A stretch of DNA of 15,515 bases from Candidatus Firestoneibacteriota bacterium (GCA_030635415.1 DAOVYW010000032.1:1-15515), one strand, 5' to 3'. Positions 1 to 8,131 are shown, counted from the stretch's first letter. Made by a program: numbers and translations. The notes: generated by a model not told the origin, from the letters alone.

Positions 1-294
1 ATCTGTCATCCGCAGGCACGCATTATAATATGCTGCCATTTCTTCGGTGGAATAACTCCCGATTACGCTGATCCATTGCCCGCGCACCGGCAAGAGCCAG
101 TGCCCGCCTTGATAATCCGAGATTCTGGTTGCTTTATCATCTTGGCATTGATTCTCCAGAACTGCCTGGTAACGTTCCTGATAAATTCTGTAAAAAGCGT
201 CTTGGGCTTCTGCTTCCTCCTGGTATTTATAATACCAGGAATATTTATTGTGCCGTCCGAATTCCAAGTCCCACAAACTCTGTAAAAGGTTTTC
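1..294 (-). repeat. Possible third, incomplete repeat copy at the left edge
   Basis: Residues 2583-2680 start with ENLLQSLWDLEFG followed by NKYSWYYKYQEEAEAQ. This has the same spacing of hydrophobic, aromatic and acidic residues as NELRRLVFQDWEKD and the following DKLYFYARVCEGQ of copy B. The rest is not clearly alignable and the sequence is cut by the window edge, so this copy is tentative. Confidence 0.35.
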
Positions 295-3200
295 CATGGG
301 GACAAATGGAGCTTGTGCATCCGCGCGGGGTAACAGCAACAATTGTGTTTCAAAAACAAGATACCCAGTTTCAGCTTTTGCCCTGGCATCCATTGGTTCT
401 TCTGTCCAAGTCACAAACCGGACCTTATTCATCATTTCGTCAGGAAGCGTTTGCAGCATTGCCTCCACGCTATGCACTTCCGCTTGGCCGGCCTTTCCAT
501 CCACCAGTACGCCGTACTGGATAAAAAGATCTTGCGAGTAGATGTCAGTCAAACCTAATTGTTCGGCCAATTCCCGGTCTCTTTCCAAATCCCTTGTTTT
601 TGAGACCTGTCCCTCGCAAACCCTGGCATAAAAGTATAATTTATCCCTATCGCCCTGATCTTTTTCCCAATCCTGGAAAACCAGGCGTCTCAATTCATTC
701 CACGCCACTAATCCCTGCTGGTCTTTGGCAAAGGCCTCGATCAGAGGATTTAATTCATTCCGCGATAACACAATGGCATTATCTGACTGGGTAAATTCCT
801 CATCCAATGGATCGTCCCTCCAGGTAAAAAAAGTAACCTGGCCTGGACGCGTACCATACAACTCTTTAAAATACCAATTCATTTCAACAACCAATTCCAG
901 TTCTGCTGTGTTTTTATGCCCTGCCACCACTACATTAGTTTTAAGAAACAGTTCGCGCGCCTGGGAATCATCCGGGTAAACTTTATCCGCTATATCAGAT
1001 CTTGCTTTTTTATCCCACCTCGCTTCCTTTACCCACACTTCCAACATACCGACTTGTTCTTCACAAAGATCATTATATTTTTTGTATTTATCAGCATCCT
1101 GCGGATCCTGCTCCCAGGCCTGGAAAGCGCTTTGGCGTTCCTCTCTCACTTTTTCGAATTTCTTTTCAAATTCAGGCCCTAGTCCAATGTCCTCTTCCAG
1201 GCCCTCAGGTTTAGAAACTGCCTCTGCTCCCCCCTCCGGCGGCAGGCTTCCGAACAATTTCTCTCCCCAGGAGATCGCGCCTTCCGGGCCTTCCAGGGCC
1301 AGAATTATTCCCCTGGCAAACTTCCCTACAAATCCCAGTTGGGGTATATCTCCCAGCAATAGTCCGGCTTTCACGCTCACACCGATCTCCGCGGCAATGA
1401 CCCACATGTGGAAATAACTGACCGTGAACTGCCTTCCCAGCTTGAGCCAGAGATTCAGATAGGAATTTTCGCTCTCCCAGGAACGCAGCCTGATGGCCGG
1501 ATAGGCCAGGATATATGCCGGCACTGCCAGTACCTGGGTCAGCAGAAAGAACAGGGCCAGGCCTATGGCTCCCAAACGATACTTGATAAAGGCGCCGCTT
1601 TTCTGTGTTTTTTCCAATTGCTTATCATATTCAGTTAATTTTTCCTTTACTGTTTCCTGCAATATTTCCAATTCCGCCGGGGTATATGCCAATACATTTT
1701 TTCCCCAGTCTTCTATCAGGCGGTCCAATCTATCCTTGACCACCTCTGCTGATTCATCTTGGGTAAATTTATCCCAACCCAGATACAGATCCTCAGGCCG
1801 CACCATGCCGGCCTGGGTCCAAAAACCGCGCAGCGTCCTGACTAACTGCGGGAGCCGTAAAAACGAGAGTCCGAAGACCAGAAAAAATATCCTGGCCAGA
1901 TCCGTATAATTGAAGGACAAGTACCAAAAATCAAAAAAGCCGGTTAACCCTGCCAAACCGATTGTTTTTAATACCGACCCCCCGCTGATATTCAGGGGCA
2001 GAAGATTGATAAGATCAGCGGCAAAATAATAGCTCATGAAAAATATCAGGCCCCGGCCCAGGGCAAACCTGGCAATGCCCATAGGTATCGGCATCAGCAG
2101 GCTGAGTCTCACCTGCAAAGCTTGCAAATTCATCCCCAGCCGCTCTATACTTCCGGCTTTTTCGTAACGCAGCTTATAGTAAGCAACTAATTTTTCCACT
2201 TTCTCCGGATTTTGATTCTCCCGCACGAATTCCGCTTCCGCCATATTGGCGGTGGCGGCATATAAAAAGAAATTCTGAAATACATAGGCTAGGTAGGGAA
2301 TAAGCAGGCCGATAAAAATACCCACCAGGGGCATAAACCAGAAGATAGACATAAAGGCCATGCCAAATCCCAGTCCGGCCACAGCACAAACCACGGCAAT
2401 TACGCGGTGCTTTTTCATAAAGGCTATATTGTCTTTAAGGCTGAAACGCCAGGGCTGGTACTGCCGGCTAAAGGCGTAATCATATGCCAGGGCTTTAGTT
2501 TTGGAGAACTTGAGGCTGTTTATACCAAACCATGTCCTGGCCGGCCGGTTTTGGATCCGGTTACGCAGATTGACTATTATCGGCGCCAGTCCGGCCATTA
2601 CCAGGGCGGAGGATAATATGGATATTGGTATGCTCAAAGGCAGTAAAGCCGGAATCTGCAAGCCTAACCCAATTATTCCCAAAGGAACCAGGTATGCCAA
2701 AACTCCTCTTTTCAATATCCACGCTAAGCTTGAAAAAATCACTTTTTCGAGAAGTATATATCCCGGCCAGACGAGCATCCATGTCAGCAAGGCTATAAAC
2801 AATGGCGCGCTCAGGTACGGCATGGCCTGCAAGACCATTCCCAACCCCACCAGCTGGAGTAAAATAAAGGGCGCAGCTAAGATACCAAAAACTATGCCTT
2901 CTTCTTTTTCTCCGAGTTTAACCTTCAGCTTTTTTTTCAAAGCTCCCAGGCAGACATGCAGAAATCCATGGGAATAATAAGCCAAAAGGATCAAAGTCGG
3001 CCGGGTGTCCAGAATACTTTGTTGAATGTAAATTTTTCCGTCGAGACTATAAGCAGGATCAGGATTTTGTGGATCAGCCGGATTAATTGGCGGGAACCTG
3101 GAGAAATGCGGGTTTAACCACACCGGCAATGGACTTCCCCGGATCGGCAGAATAGTTATCAACCAATCCTCGATTCTTTTGATGTCTTGCCATAGTGGCA

Positions 3201-6200
3201 GAAGCATATCTGTCCGGCTGGCCAAAGCCAGGATACTGAAAACCCCGGCTCCCAGCAGGCTCCCGGCCATAATTAAAATTATTCCCGGGGGCATCAGAAT
3301 CCCAGCCGGAAAGAGTGATGCGGGCGCAAAAAACATCCCGGGAATACTTGCTCCCAGGAAGGCTGCGGAAATCGGGTAAAGTAACGGCCACAAGGCGGTA
3401 AACTTGTCCTTGATGCTAGGTATAAGTGCAAGCCCCGCCAGGGCCACCCCGAGCAGTAAAGCTGCTGTAATAAAAATCAGTCCGGGTTGAGATATTAATG
3501 TGATAACCGCATAAACATCCATGCTCCCCAAAAGTACTGGAAGCCAGCCCAGGAATATTCCTGAGAACATTAAAAGATAGGCGGTCTTTAGGCTATCCTG
3601 CCAGGAAAAAGGGCTTAAACTATCAGACTCAAGCTTCTCGCTCTTGGATTGAGACTCCCTGCACAATTGAGTTTTTTCCGCCTGAACCAAAGTATTGGCC
3701 ATTACTGTCAAGGCGGTAATTTCAAAGGTTGAGTGGCTGGGAAGCCAGCCAATTTTGCTACTAACTATATTTTGCAAGTATATGCTTTCATTGGCTAAGG
3801 CAGCCAATTGTGAATCAGCTGCTTTTACGCTGGTAAGCGCCCAAACCTTCAAGCCGGCTTGCTTGGCCCGCCTCACATCCTGGAGAGTAGCGCCGGTTTC
3901 ACCACTCTCGGAAATTGCCAGAACCACTTGTCCTTTTTCCAAAATATCGGTCTGCATGTTCCCAACTATAAAACCCAGCTTTTTCAAGGTCCTGGCCAGC
4001 CACTCAGCCACGGCCCCGTCTCTTCTGGTCCCCAGGATAAATATTTTATGCTTGTTTCTGTAAGCCTGATAAATATCCCCTCCGAGTTTCAGAATATTCT
4101 TTAACGATTCCCGGTCACAGCTTTTTTTTATTTTATCCATGATACTGTTTGTGAAGGTTTTGGATTTTATACCAAATCCTTTTTTATCTGCTGAAGGCAA
4201 ACCAATGTTTTCCACCACAGCTTCCAGAAGCAAATCCAGAAGAACATCAAATTGAACGTCATCCCCGGCCGGAATTGTCATCATGTTCCTGCTCACTTCG
4301 AATTCCTTTTCACCTGCTCCGATTTCATATACTTTGCCTCCGACTTCCCGGAATATTCTTATATTCTCTTTTACTTCCGGGGCATCAGCCAAATTGCATA
4401 CTGCCAGGGCGATATCGCCCTTCTGAAATACGGGCACAGGCTCTATAGAAGAAACAATTATTATATCCTTGAATCCCCGGCTGGCCAGACGCATGCCAAA
4501 ATGTTTTAGGACGGAGAGCGTGGCCCCTTCTGCGATTAGATATATTTTTCTTGACGTTTCACTGATATTGCTTATTTTCTCAGACAATTCATAAACATCT
4601 TCAAATTTAAGCCTATTTATTTTTTGTGAAATTGCTGCATTTTGAAGCTGGAGTGTTGCTGCCAGAGCCGCAATATTTATGTCCCAGGTATACTCTGTCT
4701 CAGTTATCAGGCTGGTAGACACTTTTTTAAACAGTCCACTTGAATCCTGGGCATGGCCGTCTCTAACCGCTTCTTCTGTCAACCCTAATTCCTGCATGCA
4801 GGCGGCAAATACTCCGTCCAGATACACTGCGGCCATTCGTTCAAAATCAGAACTTTTTTCCCTTTCTCCCAGAGACATAAGACCCTTTAATTGCGTCTCT
4901 ATTACACTGAGCTCCTCTGCCTTCGGCATCTTAACGGCCAGCGGGATAGTTATATCCGCCAGCTTGGCAATACTGGAATCCAGGGAATCTTGGGAGGTAA
5001 TTAGTATTATCTTAATATCCTTCCCTCTTTTAGCACGCGCTTGTTTCGTTTTTTTCCATACTTCCCTGGTTTTTCCGCTGCGCGAGACAATCACCAGGAC
5101 TTCTGCCTGCAAAAAGGCTTCGGGGTCTTTAAAACCATTAATGGTATTAATGAAAATATTATTTAACCGTTGCTTGAACAGTTCCACCACATTGCCGCTG
5201 CGGCTCGCGCCCAAAACCACCACATTCTCATGCTTTCTTCCCGCGCTGGTCAGGGTTTGAACCAAGCTTACGCTTTGCTTTTGTGGCAATTTCTTAATTA
5301 ATCCATATTCAAGTTCCAGCATCATTCTGCTTACGACTTCGGATAATTCTTCTATTGATTGCTTTCTTTCGCTTGCCCTAATTATGGCGGTCGCAACAAA
5401 TAATACCGCAAGTTCAAACCCTGTGCCTAAATACAGCCTGGTCTTTTTATCGCCGGTTGTTTCTTTGGTGCTTGCCGGCATCTCGATTATCTTCACTTTT
5501 TCCCAGGCTGGTTTTAAATCTTCATGGTTTAAAACCCTTGTTCTATCAGCCGTTATTCCGAAGAACCGCGCTTTTCCCTGGCTTTCCCTATCTATTTTCA
5601 TGATGGCATCCAGTATGGAGAGCGTACTACCGGACCCCGAGACAAACAAAACCAGATCATGTTCTCCTACCTCGCGCACCGTATCCAGACTAGTAGGCGA
5701 AAGCATGCTCACACGGTGAAAACCAGCCTCATTGCAATAAGCCCGGAAATACTCGACTGCTTCCCCGCTTCTGCCGGTTGCTACTAAATACAAACGCCCG
5801 CTATTAGCCATGGCTACTTGAAGGGCTTGGTCAAACTCCTGTATTATCCTGGCATTTTCCGAACTGCTTAAGGCCGGTATTACCTGATTCTGCATATGTT
5901 GAATAAACTCATCAGCCGTGGCGGATATTTCGCCCACCAATTCAAGTTCTTTACTTTCTTCGCCGGATATTTCTTTAATTTCATCTCCAGGGATTTTTAT
6001 GGACAGCTGGGGAAAGCCCTCGTCTTTGGCAGGTTCAATCTTCCTTACCCGGCGCTCCGGAATCTTGGTTGGCTCCGCACCCGGCGTAGCTCCTTTAAAC
6101 ACCATCTGCAGGCTGGGTATCAGGGGAAGCATGAAAAGGGATTTCAGAACTCCCAACACCAGGGCGGAAATTGGTCCGTGCCATCCCAGGCGCAGCATCT

Positions 6201-8040
6201 CGGCAGTCAGCACTCCACCTGCCTCCCGGTCAGCGCACCCTGCTTTAGCCCACATATCCGCGGCCACGTCCGAAGTCATCATCTGGATTTCATACTCTTT
6301 GTTCAGCGCCACGGTCAACAAGGGCCGGTTTCTGCTTTGGAAACCGCATGGACAAATTACGGCTGTAAAGCCGCCGGTTACCGGACAAAACCCCATCCGT
6401 CCCGCGAGGCGCACATTATCCCAATCAAAACCTATGCGGGAATTATTCTCCCGGTAGGCTGCGACTATATCCTTATAAGTCTGCTTTAAGGCAACAAGGC
6501 CGTTTACTCCTTCACGCATCAGGTGGATGACCAGTCCCAGCTTAAGTGTCAGGTCCAGCGTTTTTTCAAAGGTTTTCACATTCTCAGGCAGTATATTTTT
6601 CACTCCAGCCATTGTCTCGGCCTTGGTCCGGAAGCACGTGGCCAGTCCCAGGAGATTCTGGTTCTGTGCCAGTAGTTTTTCCAGAGGTGTACGTTGATTT
6701 TTCAAGAGAGAAAAATAGGGATTCACTATATCCGAATGTCTCAATTCTGGTTTTACGCATACATAGGATATATCCCGGTGTTGCAACTCTTTTAATACTT
6801 CCTCGCTGTGATAACCTCCGGTTACCAGCACAGCAAGTTGGGTCTGGTAATCCACCATCCTATTTAGAGTATTTTCCACGAAGCATAGACTCCGCCGGTC
6901 TGCCACCTGGTAAAATATTTCCGCTTCTTTCAGGTATTCATCCAGCCGGCACAGCTCATTATCCCGCCACCAATCACATCCGGCCTCGAAACTCTGGATG
7001 AAATCCCTAAAAACCCGGACGCGGAATTTCTCCGGCTGCGCACGGTATGCTTCCAGTTCCCCTGGGGATATGGATATGTTAACCAGCTTCTCTATCACGT
7101 CCAGGCGGTAGTGCAGATCATCCAGTCCCTGCTCCTGCCCGCTGCGGTAAAGTCCTGAGCGCAACTCGCGCTCTACCCGCTCCATTTCCTTATAGAGCGC
7201 ATCGCTGTCCACATTCATAGGCAGGATATTTCTGCGCCGGGACACATATCGGGCTAAGTGCGGAAAGATTTCCATGCCCAAACCCGCGTTTCGGCCTGCC
7301 CGGTATAAATATACCGCGTAACTCAGAAGCGATTGCTCTCCCCCGCGAAACCTGGTTCTCTGTTGGTCATGCTTCCTGAGCGCCTTACCATATACCTGAA
7401 CCTTGAGTTCCTCCAGCATTTCCCGCAAATCGTATACATAGCCCTGACTCTCATTATTGAGAAACCGCTTCACTCCTTCCTGGTTGGCCTGGTAATACTT
7501 CTGGGTCTCTATACCCTCTAAATGAATCCTTTGTTTCCCTATGGCCGCATAATATTCCGGACCCGTGATTTTACCCTGCTTCATGAAGTATCTTCCAACC
7601 TCAGCCTTTACCTTTGCCTGAGGAAATCCGGATAATTTTGAAACATCTATCCGGCCGCTGGCGCCCTCCACTCCTACCATTTTCAGCCCATACTTCTTGC
7701 TCAAATAATCAATAATGCCTGCGATATTGGTCTGCACTTCTTCATGGCAATGCAGATCCTGAATATAAACTATTAATTTATCCTGACCCTGATGGGATTT
7801 GGTTACTGCTCCGAATTTGCCGGGAATCGCAAGTACCTGAGAATTGAAAAGAACTTCCCGTTCTCCGGCCGGGAAAGTATCTTTTTCAAAAGCCCAGGTT
7901 AGATAAGGGAACACAAAACTAAGGGTTATCAACAGCGAAACTACTTTGGCAAAATGTTTGGCCAATGGGTTATGCCAAAATGATAGTATCCCTGATGTAT
8001 AATGATTTCTATTTTTTATGTCATTAAGATAAGTGTACAT
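1..8040 (-). CDS. Giant multidomain membrane protein (TIKI/TraB-like domain, four SIS modules, polytopic membrane region, repeats); C-terminus beyond left edge
   Basis: One reading frame runs from the ATG at 8038-8040 to base 1 with no in-frame stop, giving at least 2,680 codons. An in-frame TGA at 8056-8058 limits the start, and the ATG is the first start codon after it. Order of parts by residue: basic N-terminus 1-29; signal-anchor helix about 30-51; TIKI/TraB/EreA/ChaN-like domain about 85-450; cysteine cluster 552-602; hydrophobic segment 622-648; four SIS-type modules about 740-1450; polytopic membrane module about 1484-2240; charged repeats about 2296-2680. No Shine-Dalgarno sequence is visible before the ATG. 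The gene lies 122 bases after the phosphotransacylase gene and may be read from it or from its own promoter. Family knowledge: SIS domains bind or isomerise phosphosugars; TIKI/TraB-fold domains include metal-dependent proteases and esterases. The role of the whole protein is unknown. The frame is near certain; domain assignments are by motif only. Confidence 0.93.
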   Translation of the reverse strand, partial: MYTYLNDIKNRNHYTSGILSFWHNPLAKHFAKVVSLLITLSFVFPYLTWAFEKDTFPAGEREVLFNSQVLAIPGKFGAVTKSHQGQDKLIVYIQDLHCHEEVQTNIAGIIDYLSKKYGLKMVGVEGASGRIDVSKLSGFPQAKVKAEVGRYFMKQGKITGPEYYAAIGKQRIHLEGIETQKYYQANQEGVKRFLNNESQGYVYDLREMLEELKVQVYGKALRKHDQQRTRFRGGEQSLLSYAVYLYRAGRNAGLGMEIFPHLARYVSRRRNILPMNVDSDALYKEMERVERELRSGLYRSGQEQGLDDLHYRLDVIEKLVNISISPGELEAYRAQPEKFRVRVFRDFIQSFEAGCDWWRDNELCRLDEYLKEAEIFYQVADRRSLCFVENTLNRMVDYQTQLAVLVTGGYHSEEVLKELQHRDISYVCVKPELRHSDIVNPYFSLLKNQRTPLEKLLAQNQNLLGLATCFRTKAETMAGVKNILPENVKTFEKTLDLTLKLGLVIHLMREGVNGLVALKQTYKDIVAAYRENNSRIGFDWDNVRLAGRMGFCPVTGGFTAVICPCGFQSRNRPLLTVALNKEYEIQMMTSDVAADMWAKAGCADREAGGVLTAEMLRLGWHGPISALVLGVLKSLFMLPLIPSLQMVFKGATPGAEPTKIPERRVRKIEPAKDEGFPQLSIKIPGDEIKEISGEESKELELVGEISATADEFIQHMQNQVIPALSSSENARIIQEFDQALQVAMANSGRLYLVATGRSGEAVEYFRAYCNEAGFHRVSMLSPTSLDTVREVGEHDLVLFVSGSGSTLSILDAIMKIDRESQGKARFFGITADRTRVLNHEDLKPAWEKVKIIEMPASTKETTGDKKTRLYLGTGFELAVLFVATAIIRASERKQSIEELSEVVSRMMLELEYGLIKKLPQKQSVSLVQTLTSAGRKHENVVVLGASRSGNVVELFKQRLNNIFINTINGFKDPEAFLQAEVLVIVSRSGKTREVWKKTKQARAKRGKDIKIILITSQDSLDSSIAKLADITIPLAVKMPKAEELSVIETQLKGLMSLGEREKSSDFERMAAVYLDGVFAACMQELGLTEEAVRDGHAQDSSGLFKKVSTSLITETEYTWDINIAALAATLQLQNAAISQKINRLKFEDVYELSEKISNISETSRKIYLIAEGATLSVLKHFGMRLASRGFKDIIIVSSIEPVPVFQKGDIALAVCNLADAPEVKENIRIFREVGGKVYEIGAGEKEFEVSRNMMTIPAGDDVQFDVLLDLLLEAVVENIGLPSADKKGFGIKSKTFTNSIMDKIKKSCDRESLKNILKLGGDIYQAYRNKHKIFILGTRRDGAVAEWLARTLKKLGFIVGNMQTDILEKGQVVLAISESGETGATLQDVRRAKQAGLKVWALTSVKAADSQLAALANESIYLQNIVSSKIGWLPSHSTFEITALTVMANTLVQAEKTQLCRESQSKSEKLESDSLSPFSWQDSLKTAYLLMFSGIFLGWLPVLLGSMDVYAVITLISQPGLIFITAALLLGVALAGLALIPSIKDKFTALWPLLYPISAAFLGASIPGMFFAPASLFPAGILMPPGIILIMAGSLLGAGVFSILALASRTDMLLPLWQDIKRIEDWLITILPIRGSPLPVWLNPHFSRFPPINPADPQNPDPAYSLDGKIYIQQSILDTRPTLILLAYYSHGFLHVCLGALKKKLKVKLGEKEEGIVFGILAAPFILLQLVGLGMVLQAMPYLSAPLFIALLTWMLVWPGYILLEKVIFSSLAWILKRGVLAYLVPLGIIGLGLQIPALLPLSIPISILSSALVMAGLAPIIVNLRNRIQNRPARTWFGINSLKFSKTKALAYDYAFSRQYQPWRFSLKDNIAFMKKHRVIAVVCAVAGLGFGMAFMSIFWFMPLVGIFIGLLIPYLAYVFQNFFLYAATANMAEAEFVRENQNPEKVEKLVAYYKLRYEKAGSIERLGMNLQALQVRLSLLMPIPMGIARFALGRGLIFFMSYYFAADLINLLPLNISGGSVLKTIGLAGLTGFFDFWYLSFNYTDLARIFFLVFGLSFLRLPQLVRTLRGFWTQAGMVRPEDLYLGWDKFTQDESAEVVKDRLDRLIEDWGKNVLAYTPAELEILQETVKEKLTEYDKQLEKTQKSGAFIKYRLGAIGLALFFLLTQVLAVPAYILAYPAIRLRSWESENSYLNLWLKLGRQFTVSYFHMWVIAAEIGVSVKAGLLLGDIPQLGFVGKFARGIILALEGPEGAISWGEKLFGSLPPEGGAEAVSKPEGLEEDIGLGPEFEKKFEKVREERQSAFQAWEQDPQDADKYKKYNDLCEEQVGMLEVWVKEARWDKKARSDIADKVYPDDSQARELFLKTNVVVAGHKNTAELELVVEMNWYFKELYGTRPGQVTFFTWRDDPLDEEFTQSDNAIVLSRNELNPLIEAFAKDQQGLVAWNELRRLVFQDWEKDQGDRDKLYFYARVCEGQVSKTRDLERDRELAEQLGLTDIYSQDLFIQYGVLVDGKAGQAEVHSVEAMLQTLPDEMMNKVRFVTWTEEPMDARAKAETGYLVFETQLLLLPRADAQAPFVPMENLLQSLWDLEFGRHNKYSWYYKYQEEAEAQDAFYRIYQERYQAVLENQCQDDKATRISDYQGGHWLLPVRGQWISVIGSYSTEEMAAYYNACLRMTD
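295..1155 (-). repeat. Two tandem protein repeats of about 150 and 135 residues in the giant protein
   Basis: Copy A (residues about 2296-2447) and copy B (about 2448-2582) align along their length. AFQAWEQD (2305-2312) matches VFQDWEKD (2454-2461). LCEEQV (2325-2330) matches VCEGQV (2474-2479), both pairs exactly 149 residues apart. ELFLKTNVVVAGHKNTAE in copy A matches DLFIQYGVLVDGKAGQAE in copy B. TFFTW ending at W2407 matches RFVTW ending at W2545, each followed by acidic residues, Pro, one residue and Asp (DDPLD, EEPMD). The copies have diverged strongly, so the duplication is old and visible in protein rather than DNA. No known repeat family was recognised. Confidence 0.7.
1321..3591 (-). 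other. Polytopic membrane module of the giant protein (residues about 1484-2240)
   Basis: About a dozen or more hydrophobic helices can be picked out, for example near residues 1484-1504, 1516-1540, 1578-1606, 1682-1700, 1715-1740, 1744-1770, 1778-1824, 1880-1927, 1994-2016, 2155-2180 and 2206-2230. They are separated by basic loops, such as 1825-1879. A predicted strand GKIYIQQ (1668-1674) is followed by a helix containing H1691-G-F-L-H1695. A later helix ends in NLLPLNISGG (2012-2021). These two motifs resemble metalloprotease HExxH and the M50 N-x-x-P segment, but the catalytic Glu is replaced by Gly. No transporter family was recognised. Confidence 0.7.
3691..5823 (-). other. Four tandem SIS (sugar isomerase) modules within the giant protein (residues about 740-1450)
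   Basis: Module 1 has GRSGE (756-760) and SGSGST (801-806). Module 2 has GASRSGN (944-950) and SRSGKT (986-991). Module 3 keeps the fold pattern (strand, AEGATLS at 1170-1176, then a second strand and ALAVCNLADAPE at 1211-1222) but lacks the Ser-rich S-x-S-G-x-T phosphate loop. Module 4 has GTRRDG (1337-1342) and SESGET (1377-1382), and reads much like 6-phospho-3-hexuloisomerase or the isomerase half of GlmS. The S-x-S-G-x-T loop binds the sugar phosphate in this family. Three of four modules therefore look able to bind ligand. The paired arrangement recalls two-SIS proteins such as GlmS. Whether any module is catalytic is unknown. Confidence 0.8.
6691..7788 (-). other. TIKI/TraB/EreA/ChaN-like domain of the giant protein (residues about 85-450)
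   Basis: A predicted strand ending in IQD leads to H97-C98-H99-E100. VEGA (E125) follows, and near the end of the domain is TGGYHSEE (H411, E413). A leading HxHE or GE-type motif, a central Glu and a late GGxH are the pattern of the TIKI/TraB/EreA/ChaN superfamily, in which these residues form a metal or catalytic site. The section YFM-x-x-G-x-ITG (residues 151-160) matches my recollection of uncharacterised Omnitrophota proteins. The preceding segment is a signal-anchor, so the domain is probably outside the cytoplasmic membrane. The substrate is not inferable. Assignment rests on motifs and order, not on a profile search. Confidence 0.55.
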
Positions 8041-8081
8041 TATATGGACAATATATCACATAATATTTGCACTATCCAGTT

Positions 8082-8121
8082 GCGCCATTATTAAATGCTA
8101 AGCGGTAATATTAATTGGCGC
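8082..8121. promoter_or_regulatory. Inverted repeat upstream of the giant gene
   Basis: GCGCCA at 8082-8087 and TGGCGC at 8116-8121 are perfect inverted copies. They are flanked on the inside by AT-rich sequence that is also loosely symmetrical with a one-base offset. They could form an operator or a hairpin in the leader. Arms are only six bases, so chance is possible. Confidence 0.25.
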
Positions 8122-8131
8122 GAAGTGTTAA
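8105..8131 (-). promoter_or_regulatory. Weak promoter candidate for the giant gene
   Basis: On the minus strand TTAACA (8131-8126, five of six matches to the -35 consensus) is followed after 15 bases by TATTAC (8110-8105, four of six matches to the -10 consensus). The spacer is shorter than the usual 17 bases. In such AT-rich sequence a match of this quality can arise by chance. Confidence 0.2.

Noticed and set aside
63..7521. Many short open frames on both strands across the left half, some over 150 codons
   Set aside because: All overlap the uninterrupted giant frame, lack family-like sequence, and are in other frames; they are chance frames in a moderately G+C-rich gene.
1..8040. Left half as several separate genes joined by sequencing error
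   Set aside because: There is no stop in the frame at all, no internal ribosome site at domain borders that I could see, and linkers between domains read as protein-like; an error would be needed at none of the borders to explain the data.
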